A DNA stretch of 58,722 bases from Sporolactobacillus vineae DSM 21990 = SL153 (GCF_000377985.1 NZ_KB899050.1:1-58722); one strand, 5' to 3'. Counted from the first letter of the stretch, positions 10,096 to 20,100 are shown. A program made the numbers and translations. Notes: generated by a model from the sequence alone, not told the origin.

Positions 10096-10129
10096 AAGCG
10101 CGTTCCCGACTATGGGAACGCGCTTTTTT
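10096..10129 (+). terminator. strong intrinsic terminator after the accessory plus-strand group
   Basis: A perfect 12-bp stem (10096-10107 with 10114-10125), 6-nt loop and T run to 10129. The T run overlaps the stop codon of the converging minus-strand gene. Confidence 0.88.
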
Positions 10130-11840
10130 AGCCTGCCTGATAGAGATAGATCGTCCAGGCTGATTCACGACTGCTGAATGCTTTCAGGAAACGAAGATGA
10201 TCGTGTTCTGGTGAAACAACAGGAACCGAGGACAGTATATAGTCGCCGCCCATCCTTTTAAACTGGTTAATATTTAATTGCAGATGATAGAGTCTCATTC
10301 CTGAATTTTTTCGGAAGTCATATTTTTTCCCCAGTTCGGCTGTGAACAGGTAACACCGTCCGCCCCATTTATCGAAATAGTTTCTGACAGAGTTGTTTTT
10401 TCTCAGTTCGGGAGCGATGATCTTCCGGAATTCATGCTTGTAACTGAGCGGGTAGAAGTTATTATACGTGTCCAGCGTGTAAAACCCGTTGAATTGAGCA
10501 ATTGCCGGATGGAGGCCAATGCTGGCCACACGGTATTCTGATTTGGGTTTTCCGATATATTCGGCAATTTCATTAAATTGCTTCTCGGCATAGAACTGTT
10601 TGAAAGACGGCTGCTGATGATACTCGATCTCAGGGTTATACAAAAACAGAACCATAACCTGAAGGATAAGTGCCGTCTCTGCCACTCTTCTCCATCGTGC
10701 CCCTTTCTGCCGGCAGATCACCAGGCCCAGCGCAAACATCAGATAGATGAGCATAGGATGTAAGTAATGATATCTTGAAAAATTAAAAGTTGTCAGTATG
10801 GAGATTTTCTCCTTAAGCGGCACCCATCCTTTATAGAACCAGAAGGCATACCATAAAGATATGAGAAGATTGAGCCCGAGCAGCAAGACAAACCACAACT
10901 GCGGCTTACTGAGATGTCTGTGAGACTTGAATGACCGGAAAATGAGCCACAGCACAACCAGGGTCACCGGCAGAATGATGTATTGCTGGATGGTCCAGAC
11001 CTGATTATGCCCAATGAGCGCATTATTAAAAGCTGAACGCATCACCTGAACGCCATTCAGGTTCGATTCAATGAATTCATTCCGGTTCGTCGGCGATGGA
11101 TTCAGAAACAATGAGGCGACAAGTCTGTATTCAACAAGTAAGTACATGACGGTCATGGTCATTATGGCTGCCAGAAACTTCACGTCGATCTTTTTCCTGA
11201 CTATACAACCGACACCCCAGAACACGGCAATGCCTGAGAGGAAAAAGAAAAAGCCCAGTTCAAAACTCGAGTAAAAAGGCAACAGAATCAGAGCGGTCCA
11301 ATCTCTCCATGAATCCTGGCGCTTCCGGATATTCAGAAACGCCCAGAGAGCAAGCGGCATGCCCAAAGTGCTGAGCATGCCGGAAGGCCAGAACGGCGTC
11401 AGCGCAAACGCCAGAGCAACAAAAACGCGGATCAGACCATCCTGGTTCTCCGGGACAACATGATCTCTCAGTAACAGGTACATCCCGATAAATGCGAACA
11501 ATCTGGAGATCAGCTGACTCACCGAATAGGCAAGTATCGGAGGTAAAACCGTATGGAGAAGAACAATCAGACTGAACTGAGAGCCGAATGCATTACGGCT
11601 TAATTCTCCGTTAATGATCTGCGGGATCGTTGTGTGGACAGAACCGAACAATTCGCCACTACGGGCCAGAACCCTGTACCAGGCCACGTTAGAATCCAGA
11701 TTATCCTGGATCCGCATATGTGCATTCTGTCCGAGCAGAAACATCGGCAGCAGATAAATAGCAATCAGCACCAATGCGATGATGATCAGTCTTGTTTCAT
11801 GGTAAAGCGAATGATTGTTTTTCAAAGTTTCCGGACTCAT
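10128..11840 (-). CDS. multi-pass membrane protein, YkoS-like (DUF6044)
   Basis: A protein of 570 residues with about ten membrane segments in the N-terminal two thirds and a soluble C-terminal region. Right after the first membrane segment comes an acidic loop with RIQDNLDSN, like the loop that carries catalytic acids in GT-C glycosyltransferases. The family resemblance is to B. subtilis YkoS, whose function is unknown; a role in cell-surface glycan transfer is only an inference. ATG at 11840 follows GGAAGAGG; the TTG seven codons earlier lies before that site. It converges on the DUF420 gene. Confidence 0.65.
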   Translation of the reverse strand: MSPETLKNNHSLYHETRLIIIALVLIAIYLLPMFLLGQNAHMRIQDNLDSNVAWYRVLARSGELFGSVHTTIPQIINGELSRNAFGSQFSLIVLLHTVLPPILAYSVSQLISRLFAFIGMYLLLRDHVVPENQDGLIRVFVALAFALTPFWPSGMLSTLGMPLALWAFLNIRKRQDSWRDWTALILLPFYSSFELGFFFFLSGIAVFWGVGCIVRKKIDVKFLAAIMTMTVMYLLVEYRLVASLFLNPSPTNRNEFIESNLNGVQVMRSAFNNALIGHNQVWTIQQYIILPVTLVVLWLIFRSFKSHRHLSKPQLWFVLLLGLNLLISLWYAFWFYKGWVPLKEKISILTTFNFSRYHYLHPMLIYLMFALGLVICRQKGARWRRVAETALILQVMVLFLYNPEIEYHQQPSFKQFYAEKQFNEIAEYIGKPKSEYRVASIGLHPAIAQFNGFYTLDTYNNFYPLSYKHEFRKIIAPELRKNNSVRNYFDKWGGRCYLFTAELGKKYDFRKNSGMRLYHLQLNINQFKRMGGDYILSSVPVVSPEHDHLRFLKAFSSRESAWTIYLYQAG

Positions 11841-11887
11841 TTTTTTGCCTCTTCCAGACAATTTTCTATACGCTTCCGCTGCTGATT

Positions 11888-11931
11888 AAAAAAAGAGGCG
11901 CATCAGTGACCAGCACTGTTGCAGCCTCTTT
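11888..11931 (-). terminator. intrinsic terminator of the rpsF-ssb-rpsR operon
   Basis: An outer 8-bp stem (11892-11899 with 11924-11931) is extended by an imperfect inner stem. A run of T residues on the minus strand follows (11888-11894). It lies 20 bp after rpsR. Confidence 0.8.
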
Positions 11932-11951
11932 GTTGCAGATAAAATTAATGG

Positions 11952-12182
11952 TCAATCCTGTGTATACGGAAGCAAAGCCATCTGACGGGCACGTTTGATC
12001 GCCCGTGTCAGCTGGCGCTGATATTTTGCACTCGTTCCTGTAACACGACGAGGCAGAATCTTTCCACGCTCAGAAATGAACCGTCTCAGTAAGTCAACAT
12101 CCTTATAGTCGATATAAGTAATGTGATTGACGGTAAAATAGCATACCTTGCGACGTTTGCCGCGCGACCGGCGTATTGCCAT
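11952..12182 (-). CDS. rpsR: 30S ribosomal protein bS18
   Basis: Small-subunit protein that binds with bS6 on the platform. The 76 residues include the typical [19 protein letters not shown] and the basic [22 protein letters not shown] core. It is the last gene of rpsF-ssb-rpsR, 40 bp after ssb. Confidence 0.97.
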   Translation of the reverse strand: MAIRRSRGKRRKVCYFTVNHITYIDYKDVDLLRRFISERGKILPRRVTGTSAKYQRQLTRAIKRARQMALLPYTQD

Positions 12183-12222
12183 ATTTATTTCACCTCTCCT
12201 TCCTCACTGGCACTGCCATTAA

Positions 12223-12747
12223 TCAAAATGGCAGGTCATCATCTGAAATATCAATCGGCTTGCTGTCATTTGCAAATGGATCTTCAAAAGAAGGGGCTTT
12301 TTCGTTACTGTTTCCGTTCGCATTGTTGCCCTGAACGTTTCCACCGGACTGAGGCGCGCGATTATGATTTGGCTCCGGAGGTACAGGCGCATGATTACTG
12401 AAATTATTCCCTTCTGCATGACGCGTTCCCTTGGGTTCAAGGAACTGCACACTGTCGGCAATCACTTCGGTGACATAAACCCGTCTTCCTTCGTTGTTCT
12501 CATAATTCCGCGTCTGAATCCTTCCGTCCACACCGGCCAGACTCCCTTTAGTCAGGAAATTGGCAGCATTTTCGGCCTGCCTGCGCCAGACGACAACAGG
12601 AATGAAATCCGCTTCACGTTCACCCTGCTGATTCGAGAACGGGCGATTCACCGCAATGGTGAAACTGGTTACAGCCACACCATTCGGTGTATAGCGAAGC
12701 TCCGGATTTTTTGTTAATCGTCCGACGAGTACGACGCGATTAATCAA
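12223..12747 (-). CDS. ssb: single-stranded DNA-binding protein
   Basis: Binds exposed single-stranded DNA in replication, repair and recombination and recruits partners through its tail. The 174 residues have an OB fold (about 1-105) starting [19 protein letters not shown], a Gly/Asn/Pro-rich linker and the acidic tip DISDDDLPF that binds partner proteins. It lies between rpsF and rpsR as in Bacillus, where this is the essential SSB. Confidence 0.97.
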   Translation of the reverse strand: MINRVVLVGRLTKNPELRYTPNGVAVTSFTIAVNRPFSNQQGEREADFIPVVVWRRQAENAANFLTKGSLAGVDGRIQTRNYENNEGRRVYVTEVIADSVQFLEPKGTRHAEGNNFSNHAPVPPEPNHNRAPQSGGNVQGNNANGNSNEKAPSFEDPFANDSKPIDISDDDLPF

Positions 12748-12771
12748 AAGAATCCCCCCTGTTTTTTGAAA

Positions 12772-13077
12772 TTATTTTACTTCTTCCGGCTTGCGTTCAT
12801 CCTTAATCGTCATAAAACGGATGACATCATTGTCGATTTTCACAAGGCGGTCAAATTCATTCACAGCGGCACTGTCTGCTGTGACATACAGCACTTCATA
12901 AACGCCGGTATTGTAATCATTGATCTCATAGGCCAGTCTTCTTTTGCCCATTTCCTTCTGATCGTTGATTTCAGCACCGTTTTCCGTCAGGATGGAAGCC
13001 AGCTTTTCTTTAACAGCTTTTACCTGATCTTCTTCCAGATCCGGACGAAGAATGTACATGATTTCATACTTACGCAC
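12772..13077 (-). CDS. rpsF: 30S ribosomal protein bS6
   Basis: Platform protein that pairs with bS18. The 101 residues begin with [18 protein letters not shown], typical for bS6. The start is a GTG ten bases after GGGGAGGTGA. It is the first gene of rpsF-ssb-rpsR. In Bacillus the S6-S18 complex can bind its own leader; the segment GGAGCCGC in the leader could take part, but I cannot show the fold. Confidence 0.96.
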   Translation of the reverse strand: MRKYEIMYILRPDLEEDQVKAVKEKLASILTENGAEINDQKEMGKRRLAYEINDYNTGVYEVLYVTADSAAVNEFDRLVKIDNDVIRFMTIKDERKPEEVK

Positions 13078-13151
13078 GATCGTTCACCTCCCCTTGGACT
13101 AAGCGGCTCCTGATTGGAGCAGAGAGCAAGTCTTCTCACTCATAGATTAAA

Positions 13152-13180
13152 ATTATAGCACAACAACTCAATATTTACAA
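13152..13180 (-). promoter_or_regulatory. promoter of rpsF-ssb-rpsR
   Basis: On the minus strand TTGTAA (-35, 13175-13180), 17-nt spacer, TATAAT (-10, 13152-13157). The leader is about 70 nt. Confidence 0.65.
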
Positions 13181-13225
13181 ATGAATCAGAGAAGAACGGT
13201 TCAATACACCTGTAATCCTTACGAA

Positions 13226-14326
13226 TCAGACATTGAATCTGAAATTCACAATATCCCCGTCCTGCATAATATAATCCTTACCTTCAAGTCTGAGATGGCC
13301 CTTTTCTCTGGCAGCAATTTCCGACCCGTCGGCAACCAGGTCCTGATAGGAAATGATTTCGGCACGGATAAATCCACGTTCGAAATCAGAATGAATGATG
13401 CCCGCGGCCTGAGGCGCTTTTGTTCCTTGTTTAAATGTCCAGGCACGGACCTCTTTTTCACCGGCTGTAAAATAGGTAGCCAGGCCGAGCAATTGATAGG
13501 CTTTGGCAACAAGCCGGTCCAGCCCTGAAGACTTAAGTCCCAGATCTTTCAGGAATGCCTTTTTTTCTTCAGCTTCCAGCTCGGCAATTTCCGATTCGAT
13601 CCGTGCAGAGATCGCTACGACTTCCGCACCGTCTTTTTCAGCAAATTTTTCAACAGCCTGAACATAATCATTTTGCTCCGGTGCCGCAATGTCATCTTCG
13701 GATACATTGGCCACATAAAGGACAGGCTTCTTAGACAGAAAATTAAACGGCTTGATCGCCGCCTCCTCTTCTTTCGTCAGAGCGACGTGCCGTGCCGGCT
13801 TTCCCTGATCAAAGGCTTCTTTCAATTTTGATAATGCGCTGTATTCAACGATCGATTGCTTGTCTTTTTGCCTGGCCATTTTCTCAATCCGGTCAATCCT
13901 TTTGTTCACTTGTTCAAGGTCGGCAAGAATCAGTTCCAGATTAATCGTTTCGATATCCTCAACCGGATCGATTTTTCCTGAAACATGGGTGATATTCTTA
14001 TCATCGAAGCAGCGGACAACATGTGAAATGGCGTCGACTTCCCTGATGTTGGCAAGAAACTGGTTGCCAAGTCCCTCACCTTTACTCGCACCCTTAACCA
14101 GACCGGCGATGTCGGTGAATTCAAACGTCGTCGGAACCGTCCGCTTCGGATGATACATGTCCGTCAGACGATCAAGCCGCTGATCAGGCACACTCACGAT
14201 GCCGACATTTGGTTCGATGGTGCAGAAAGGATAATTAGCCATTTCTGCTCCCGCCTGAGTGATTGCGTTAAACAATGTCGATTTTCCAACATTAGGCAAC
14301 CCGATAATACCTGTGGTTAAACTCAT
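13226..14326 (-). CDS. ychF: redox-regulated ATPase YchF (Obg/OLA1-type)
   Basis: Ribosome-associated P-loop NTPase. The 366 residues carry GLPNVGKSTLFNAIT (G1), the switch region EFTDIAGLVKGASKGEGLG (G3) and a C-terminal TGS domain (about 280-366). The G4 position is NVSED rather than NKxD, the change that gives YchF preference for ATP. The ATG at 14326 matches the family length; a TTG three codons upstream is less likely. Its role in this organism, probably stress-linked translation control, is inferred from the family. Confidence 0.95.
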   Translation of the reverse strand: MSLTTGIIGLPNVGKSTLFNAITQAGAEMANYPFCTIEPNVGIVSVPDQRLDRLTDMYHPKRTVPTTFEFTDIAGLVKGASKGEGLGNQFLANIREVDAISHVVRCFDDKNITHVSGKIDPVEDIETINLELILADLEQVNKRIDRIEKMARQKDKQSIVEYSALSKLKEAFDQGKPARHVALTKEEEAAIKPFNFLSKKPVLYVANVSEDDIAAPEQNDYVQAVEKFAEKDGAEVVAISARIESEIAELEAEEKKAFLKDLGLKSSGLDRLVAKAYQLLGLATYFTAGEKEVRAWTFKQGTKAPQAAGIIHSDFERGFIRAEIISYQDLVADGSEIAAREKGHLRLEGKDYIMQDGDIVNFRFNV

Positions 14327-14363
14327 TTTTCTCAACTCCCCGGACTTTGCGTCCTAATCCGTG

Positions 14364-14591
14364 TCATCCATTATTCTGATCTTGTTCTTCTTTTGTTCCT
14401 GATTCCAGCACTCTCTTGATTTTCTTCTGGAATTCACTTCTTGACAGCATGACACTATGGCCGCATCCAAGACATTTTATCCGGATATCTGCACCCATTC
14501 GAATCACTTTCCATTGATTGGTTCCGCACGGATGCGGCTTTTTCATTTCAACGACATCATTCAGATCAAATTCTATATGAGGCCTGGCCAT
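14364..14591 (-). CDS. DUF951 protein (YyzM-like)
   Basis: A small protein of 75 residues with three cysteines in the pattern HPCGTNQW and IKCLGCGHSV, suggesting a small metal-binding or nucleic-acid-binding fold. It matches the DUF951 family found beside ychF in many Bacilli (YyzM). No function is known. It lies 37 bp upstream of ychF in the same direction, so the two are probably co-transcribed. Confidence 0.85.
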   Translation of the reverse strand: MARPHIEFDLNDVVEMKKPHPCGTNQWKVIRMGADIRIKCLGCGHSVMLSRSEFQKKIKRVLESGTKEEQDQNNG

Positions 14592-14658
14592 AACATCCCG
14601 TCTCCTCCTTATGAAAAGTTCTCCTGGATCATGTTTGTTTTACGACTGAAGCGAATGA

Positions 14659-16044
14659 TCAGAAAGTGATTTTTTCTTTAAGAAATGCAGCAAGCTGATC
14701 GATCGGCAGTCTGACCTGATCCATTGTATCGCGATCTCTGACCGTAGCCTTACCGTCATCTCTGGAATCAAAATCATACGTGATACAGAACGGTGTTCCG
14801 ATTTCATCCTGTCTGCGATATCTTTTGCCGATGGATCCGGTCTCATCGTAATCAACCATCATTTCTGCGGCCAGTTGACTATAAATTTTCTTTGCTTCAT
14901 CACCCAGCTTCTTGGACAGCGGCAGCACACAAGCCTTGTACGGAGCAAGTGCCGGATGAAAATGCAGAACCGTCCGTGAATCCTTTTCATCGATTTGCTG
15001 CTCTTCGTAGGCGTCGGCAAGAAAGGCAAGCGTCACACGATCGGCGCCAAGCGACGGCTCGACTACATAAGGGATATACCGTTCATTTGAATTCTGATCA
15101 ATATACTGCAGGTCCTGACCGGATACTTCCATATGACGTTTCAGATCATAATCGGTACGTGAGGAAAGGCTTGATAATTCGCCCCAGCCAAACGGGAACA
15201 GATATTCAACATCTGTGGTTGCCTTACTGTAATGCGGCAATTCCGCTTTTTCATGATCACGAAGTCTGAGATTCTCCGGCTGAACATTCAGCGATTTCAG
15301 CCATTCATAGCCGAAAGTCCGCCAATAATCGAACCAATGATCTTCGTCACCCGGTTTACAGAAAAATTCCAGTTCCAGCTGTTCAAATTCCCGTGTTCTG
15401 AAGGTGAAATTGCCCGGCGTAATTTCATTACGAAACGATTTGCCGATCTGTCCAATACCGAACGGGATCTTCTTACGCATCGTCCGCTGCACATTTTTGA
15501 AATTCACAAAAATACCCTGTGCCGTTTCCGGGCGAAGATAGATCTCATCTTTGGCCGTTTCTGTAACACCCTGATATGTCTTGAACATCAGATTAAATTG
15601 ACGGATCGGTGTAAAATCATGTTCACCGCATTCGGGGCATTTAATCAGGTGTGATTCAATCAATTCTGCCATCGTCTTAAAGTCAAGACCGTCGATCGGG
15701 CCGGGAAGCTGATCTTCCGGTATATTCGCAGCAATCAGTTTATCTGCACGAAAACGTGACTTACACTTTTTACAGTCAATCATCGGATCATTAAAGTTTG
15801 CAACATGGCCGGAAGCTTCCCAGGTTTTCGGATTCATCAGAATAGCGGCATCAAGGCCGACGTTATAGGGTGACTCCTGAACATATTTCTTCCACCATGC
15901 TTTTTTCACATTATTCTTCAATTCCACACCGAGCGGTCCGTAATCCCATGTATTGGCGAGACCTCCGTAGATTTCCGATCCCGGAAAAATGAATCCCCGC
16001 TGCTTTGCGAGATTAACGATTTGTTCCATTGTTTTAGCCATCAT
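14659..16044 (-). CDS. glyQS: glycyl-tRNA synthetase, single-chain homodimeric type
   Basis: Charges tRNA-Gly with glycine. The 461 residues are of the alpha2 class II type, unlike the alpha2-beta2 enzyme (GlyQ plus GlyS) of B. subtilis. Visible are [19 protein letters not shown] near the N-terminus, motif 2 around [24 protein letters not shown], and the C-terminal anticodon-binding domain. CKKCKSRF and CPECGEHDF form a probable zinc site (about 90-155). Two ATGs (16044, 16041) follow AAGGAGC; the second has the better spacing. A T-box leader precedes it. Confidence 0.96.
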   Translation of the reverse strand: MMAKTMEQIVNLAKQRGFIFPGSEIYGGLANTWDYGPLGVELKNNVKKAWWKKYVQESPYNVGLDAAILMNPKTWEASGHVANFNDPMIDCKKCKSRFRADKLIAANIPEDQLPGPIDGLDFKTMAELIESHLIKCPECGEHDFTPIRQFNLMFKTYQGVTETAKDEIYLRPETAQGIFVNFKNVQRTMRKKIPFGIGQIGKSFRNEITPGNFTFRTREFEQLELEFFCKPGDEDHWFDYWRTFGYEWLKSLNVQPENLRLRDHEKAELPHYSKATTDVEYLFPFGWGELSSLSSRTDYDLKRHMEVSGQDLQYIDQNSNERYIPYVVEPSLGADRVTLAFLADAYEEQQIDEKDSRTVLHFHPALAPYKACVLPLSKKLGDEAKKIYSQLAAEMMVDYDETGSIGKRYRRQDEIGTPFCITYDFDSRDDGKATVRDRDTMDQVRLPIDQLAAFLKEKITF

Positions 16045-16104
16045 TTTGCTCCTTTTTCATCATGATATCCGTCTCCGTCTGGTTATCCGCCGGTCACATA
16101 AATA

Positions 16105-16337
16105 AGCCCCCGTCCCAAAGGTCATGCTGACCTAGGGACGAGAGCTTTGACTGCCCGCGCGGTTCCACCCTAATTGACACAATCACCGGACTGTGCCCAC
16201 TCTGGAAACTGAGCTCAGGAACGCCTTCTCCGGGAGCTGCTGCCCGGGCTTTCACTTGTCCCGGTTCGCTGTACGGCAACTGGCATCGGATACTCTTTTC
16301 CTTCATTGCTCTTCATCTGTTCACTTCATTATTTCTG
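16105..16337 (-). promoter_or_regulatory. T-box leader of glyQS, specifier GGC
   Basis: On the minus strand the leader holds the conserved AGGGTGGAACCGCG T-box element and, after it, a 12-bp terminator stem (16105-16116 with 16135-16146). In the specifier region the pattern GAA-GGC-GTTCCTGAG places the glycine codon GGC at 16223-16225, framed like the serS leader in this window. A TATACT -10 lies at 16344-16349, giving a start near 16337. Uncharged tRNA-Gly would bind and let transcription read into glyQS. Confidence 0.92.
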
Positions 16338-16476
16338 AGACTTAGTATATCCCATTTTATAGGAAATGGACAGCTTTTATCATTGCTTTTTATCCGACTG
16401 CTCCACGGTTCAGCGTCATGTATAGAAATCTTCAAAATAGCATATACTGCTTCTACCTGACAAAGGAGCGGAAACT

Positions 16477-17091
16477 ATGAATCTAAAAGTAGAGCGATCA
16501 TCTGCCTGCAAACTCAGTGACCCGGTCCATTATCTTGATCCTAATGCTTCAGACGCTGTTGCTGCTCAGATTCGGCGTTATCTTCCCGGTGCCCCGGACA
16601 CCGATGATCCGATCCTGATCGTCTGTATCGGGACAGACCGGTCAACCGGTGATGCACTCGGTCCTCTTGTCGGGACCCGGATTGAAGAGCTGCAAATCCC
16701 CGATATTGTCGTTTACGGCACTCTGGAACATCCGGTTCACGCAGTGAATCTGACGGATACGCTGATGGAGATCCGCACCCTTCATCCCGGCCGTTTCACC
16801 ATTGCTGTAGATGCGTGTCTCGGCAGGCAGAAGAATATCGGTAATATTTGCGTTGCCGGTGGTCCGTTACTTCCCGGTGCAGGTGTCAATAAGCGTCTTG
16901 AAGCTGTCGGTCAGATGAATATAACCGGTCTGGTTAATGTCAGCGGCTTTATGGAATATTCGGTCTTGCAGAGCACCAGACTGAACCTTGTGATCCGGAT
17001 TGCGGACGTGATCGGTCTCGGTCTTCAAAAAGCGCTGCTGACACACAAGCGCCCGGGCATCCTCTCACGATTTCTGCCCGGGGGACTGTGA
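16477..17091 (+). CDS. yyaC: sporulation protein YyaC (DUF1256, GPR-like fold)
   Basis: Sporulation-associated protein related in fold to the GPR spore protease. The 204 residues contain the core ILIVCIGTDRSTGDALGPLVG and IAVDACLGRQKNIGNI, typical of YyaC. The ATG follows AAAGGAGC. It is oriented plus, divergent from glyQS and convergent with spo0J, as an isolated gene. In Bacillus it also lies next to spo0J. Its presence supports a spore-forming host. Confidence 0.9.
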   Translation: MNLKVERSSACKLSDPVHYLDPNASDAVAAQIRRYLPGAPDTDDPILIVCIGTDRSTGDALGPLVGTRIEELQIPDIVVYGTLEHPVHAVNLTDTLMEIRTLHPGRFTIAVDACLGRQKNIGNICVAGGPLLPGAGVNKRLEAVGQMNITGLVNVSGFMEYSVLQSTRLNLVIRIADVIGLGLQKALLTHKRPGILSRFLPGGL

Positions 17092-17112
17092 AAACATTTG
17101 TCTGCTGCGTAA

Positions 17113-17973
17113 TCAGGATTCTTTATCCAGTAGCTGGAGCAGACGATACAAGTCATCCATCGAATAGTAATCCATTTCTATCTTGCCCTTCGATTGATTC
17201 TTGCCTGGTTTTATTTTCACCGATGTGCCCAGCATTTCCTTAAGAACATCAACTTTCTCTTTCAGTTCAGGAGGCATCTTCCAGGATTTTTTCTTTGATG
17301 TTTCACGTGGAACATGGTGGTTCAGAGACTGGATCAAAGCTTCGAGCTGATGGACATTCATCTGTTCTTTAAGAACCTTATCGACAACTGCGGTGAGCTG
17401 TTTCTTGTCCTTCAATCCGACGAGAGCCCGGCCATGTCCCATCGACAGCTTGCCCTCTTCGAGAAGTTTCCGTACAGGCGGATTGAGCTGAAGCAGTCGG
17501 AGATAATTAGCTACATGAGGCCGGCTCTTTCCAAGCTTTTTAGACAGTTCATCCTGTGTCAGCTGGAGACCATGCATCAGCTTTTGATAAGCCGTTGCTT
17601 CTTCGATCGGATTCAGATTCTCACGTTGCAAATTCTCGATCAGCGCGATCTGCATCATTTCTTTGTCGGTAAGTTCTTTGATAATCACCGGCACGCTGTT
17701 CAGACCGGCCATTTTAGCCGCAAGAAACCGTCGTTCTCCTGCAACAATATCGTACCCTTTGATACTTTTTCGAACAATAAGCGGCTGAATGATCCCGTGC
17801 TGTCTGATGGATTGTGCCAACTCTTCCAGTCCCTGCTCATTGAAATCCTTTCTTGGCTGATAGGGATTCGGCCTGAGCTCACTGAGCTTGAGACTTTCTG
17901 ATGCATTTTCGAGATCATCAGAAAAACCGGAAGGAAAAAAAGCATCGAGCCCTTTTCCGAGGGCCTTAGTCAT
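17113..17973 (-). CDS. spo0J: chromosome partitioning protein Spo0J (ParB family)
   Basis: CTP-dependent DNA clamp that loads at parS, spreads, recruits SMC to the origin and stimulates Soj ATPase. The 286 residues show the N-terminal Soj-activating LGKGLDAFF, the CTP-binding domain with IVAGERRFLAAK and ENLQRENLNPIEEA, the HTH around LSKKLGKSRPHVANYLRLL and a C-terminal dimer domain. Its ATG overlaps the end of soj by 8 nt, so the two are translationally coupled. A parS site lies inside the gene. Confidence 0.96.
   Translation of the reverse strand: MTKALGKGLDAFFPSGFSDDLENASESLKLSELRPNPYQPRKDFNEQGLEELAQSIRQHGIIQPLIVRKSIKGYDIVAGERRFLAAKMAGLNSVPVIIKELTDKEMMQIALIENLQRENLNPIEEATAYQKLMHGLQLTQDELSKKLGKSRPHVANYLRLLQLNPPVRKLLEEGKLSMGHGRALVGLKDKKQLTAVVDKVLKEQMNVHQLEALIQSLNHHVPRETSKKKSWKMPPELKEKVDVLKEMLGTSVKIKPGKNQSKGKIEMDYYSMDDLYRLLQLLDKES
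17299..17314. promoter_or_regulatory. parS site inside spo0J
   Basis: TGTTTCACGTGGAACA matches the 16-bp parS consensus with a single base change outside the central CACGTG. B. subtilis also carries a parS inside spo0J. It is the loading site for Spo0J and indirectly SMC. Confidence 0.93.
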
Positions 17974-18727
17974 TAGTCATCACTTCCTTAGCAAAATCAA
18001 GGTAAACTTCGGCACCTTTCGATCTTGAATCATAGATGATGATTGGTTGTCCATGGCTTGGCGCTTCACTCAGACGTACATTTCTTGGAATAATCGTTTG
18101 AAAAACATGATCCTGGAAGTACTTTTTTACTTCCTGAATGACTTGTAATCCAAGATTCGTCCGGGCATCGAGCATGGTCAGAAGAACCCCTTCAATCGCA
18201 AGATGGTGATTCAGATGTTTCTGCACAAGTCGAACCGTATTCAGCAGCTGGCTCAGTCCCTCCAGTGCATAGTACTCACATTGGACAGGAATGATCACCG
18301 CATCGGCGGCAGTCAGCGCATTAATCGTCAGCAGGCCCAGTGAAGGAGGACAATCAATTATTATATAATCATATGTATCCTTAACTTTTTCCAGTGCCCG
18401 TTTTAATCTCTCTTCACGGGAGATGGCCGGTACCAGTTCAATCTCGGCACCTGCCAGCTGAATCGCAGAAGGAAGAACATCAAGATTTTCAATAGCCGAT
18501 TTCTGAACAACCTGACGTACCTCCGCATCTTCAACAAGAACATCGTAGACACACTCATCGACTTCGCCCTTATCTACTCCGGCGCCACTTGTTGCATTCC
18601 CCTGCGGATCGATATCTACCAGAAGTACCTTGCATCCAAGATCAGCCATGCATGCACTGAGATTTACGGCCGTTGTTGTCTTGCCTACACCGCCCTTCTG
18701 GTTGGCTATCGCCAATATCTTACTCAC
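17966..18727 (-). CDS. soj: Soj, ParA family ATPase
   Basis: Walker-type ATPase that switches between monomer and dimer, works with Spo0J in origin segregation and controls DnaA activity. The 253 residues start with a deviant Walker A KGGVGKTTT and include DIDPQGNATSG and YDYIIIDCPPSLGL. I chose the GTG at 18727, eight bases after GGGTGGA, giving MSKILAIANQ as in B. subtilis; a TTG six codons upstream would precede the ribosome site. The 390 bp upstream to noc (18728-19117) hold no gene or clear terminator. Confidence 0.96.
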   Translation of the reverse strand: MSKILAIANQKGGVGKTTTAVNLSACMADLGCKVLLVDIDPQGNATSGAGVDKGEVDECVYDVLVEDAEVRQVVQKSAIENLDVLPSAIQLAGAEIELVPAISREERLKRALEKVKDTYDYIIIDCPPSLGLLTINALTAADAVIIPVQCEYYALEGLSQLLNTVRLVQKHLNHHLAIEGVLLTMLDARTNLGLQVIQEVKKYFQDHVFQTIIPRNVRLSEAPSHGQPIIIYDSRSKGAEVYLDFAKEVMTND

Positions 18728-19117
18728 TTTTCCACCCACTCTCAAGCTTCACTTGCTCTTCTCCATTTTATCATGAAATAGTTCTACGGTGAGACATCTG
18801 TGGTATTTAACTTGATTAAAAAATACTTTGTGCAATTTGTTTCTTGCCCGCATTCCCAATTCTGCCGGTAATGGAACTCCGATATCCGCCGTTTCATCAT
18901 TCTGCCGGATAATCTGCAGATCTTCAGCAAGTTTCGTCTTGATCCTGATTCATTAAGCGGCAAAACACAGGTACTGCTTAAAATAAATCAAAAATAAAAC
19001 GGCATCCGTTCCCTGTACACGTTTCAGCAGGGACAAATAACCGTTAACAGGCGAAGTATATTAATGAATACGATCCACTGGTTGTGACTGGCGTGCTTCA
19101 TTCTTTTTTCATTCATC

Positions 19118-19972
19118 TTACTTCTTTGGTATTCGTATTGTGATCTGGTAATAATCTTCCAGATCTTCCTCACTTGCATCGATTTTCAAGCCTGAATCAG
19201 TAACCATGCTGACGGACTGTCTGATTGTATTGACAGCAATCCGGCTGTCCCGGCTCAGGGACATACGCCGAGATTTATTTTTCTTTTCGAGAGATGCATC
19301 ACTATTAAGCATCCGCTGGATTCTTTTCTCTGTTTGTTTTACATTGAGCTGCTTGTCAATGATTTCCTTGAGCAGTTTCTCCTGTTTTTGTGCATCTTTC
19401 AGGATGATCAGAGCGCGGGCATGACGTTCAGTAATTTTTTTCTCGAGAATAGCGCTCTGAACTACCGGCGGAAGCTTCAGCAGACGAAGCTTGTTGGCAA
19501 TAGTAGACTGCCCTCTTCCCAGCTTCTGCGCCAATCCCTCCTGAGTCAGTCCGTGGATATCAATCAATCTGGAGTAGGCCATTGCTTCTTCGATCGGAGT
19601 CAGTTCTTCTCTCTGGAGATTTTCAATCAACGCAATCGATGCTGTCTGATCGTCATCGAGATTTCTGATGATCGCCGGGATTTTTTCCCATCCCAGATAA
19701 ATGCAGGCTCTCCACCGCCGTTCTCCGGCAATAATTTCATATTTTCCATCAAACGGTCGCAGAACAACCGGCTGAATGACGCCATGCTCCTTGATTGTCA
19801 CAGCCAGCTCATGCAATTTACCCTCGTCGAAAACAGATCTTGGCTGGTATTGATTGGGGATAATTTGAGAAATCGGCACTTCCTGTACTTGATCCCCTTG
19901 CTGGTGTTTGCGGTCAGGCTTCGCAGTCTGTTCATTTTTTTGAGCAAACAAATTTGACAGAGAATGCTTCAT
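19118..19972 (-). CDS. noc: nucleoid occlusion protein Noc
   Basis: ParB-related DNA clamp that binds its own NBS sites and the membrane to keep the division septum off the nucleoid. At 284 residues it has an N-terminal MKHSLSNLF amphipathic stretch (membrane targeting), the CTP domain with [21 protein letters not shown], and a distinct HTH near [22 protein letters not shown]. This HTH matches Noc rather than Spo0J. Having both paralogues is typical of Bacillales. It precedes soj-spo0J by 390 bp on the same strand. Confidence 0.95.
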   Translation of the reverse strand: MKHSLSNLFAQKNEQTAKPDRKHQQGDQVQEVPISQIIPNQYQPRSVFDEGKLHELAVTIKEHGVIQPVVLRPFDGKYEIIAGERRWRACIYLGWEKIPAIIRNLDDDQTASIALIENLQREELTPIEEAMAYSRLIDIHGLTQEGLAQKLGRGQSTIANKLRLLKLPPVVQSAILEKKITERHARALIILKDAQKQEKLLKEIIDKQLNVKQTEKRIQRMLNSDASLEKKNKSRRMSLSRDSRIAVNTIRQSVSMVTDSGLKIDASEEDLEDYYQITIRIPKK

Positions 19973-20049
19973 AAAAAATGCTCACCACCCTAATCTGACT
20001 TGCCTGGTCTTTAGCTTAATTCTCTGTGGTGCCGGCAATTTCCTTTAAA

Positions 20050-20065
20050 TGTTTCACGTGAAACA
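20050..20065. promoter_or_regulatory. perfect parS site between rsmG and noc
   Basis: TGTTTCACGTGAAACA, the exact 16-bp palindromic parS consensus, in the 128-bp gap upstream of noc. It is the best of the sites seen in the window. Confidence 0.96.
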
Positions 20066-20100
20066 CTGAGGCGAATAAGATCTGGATCCGAACACATTCC

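Noticed and set aside
16094-16306. A 70-codon minus-strand frame upstream of glyQS
   Set aside because: It overlaps the T-box elements and terminator, so the bases are explained as structured RNA.
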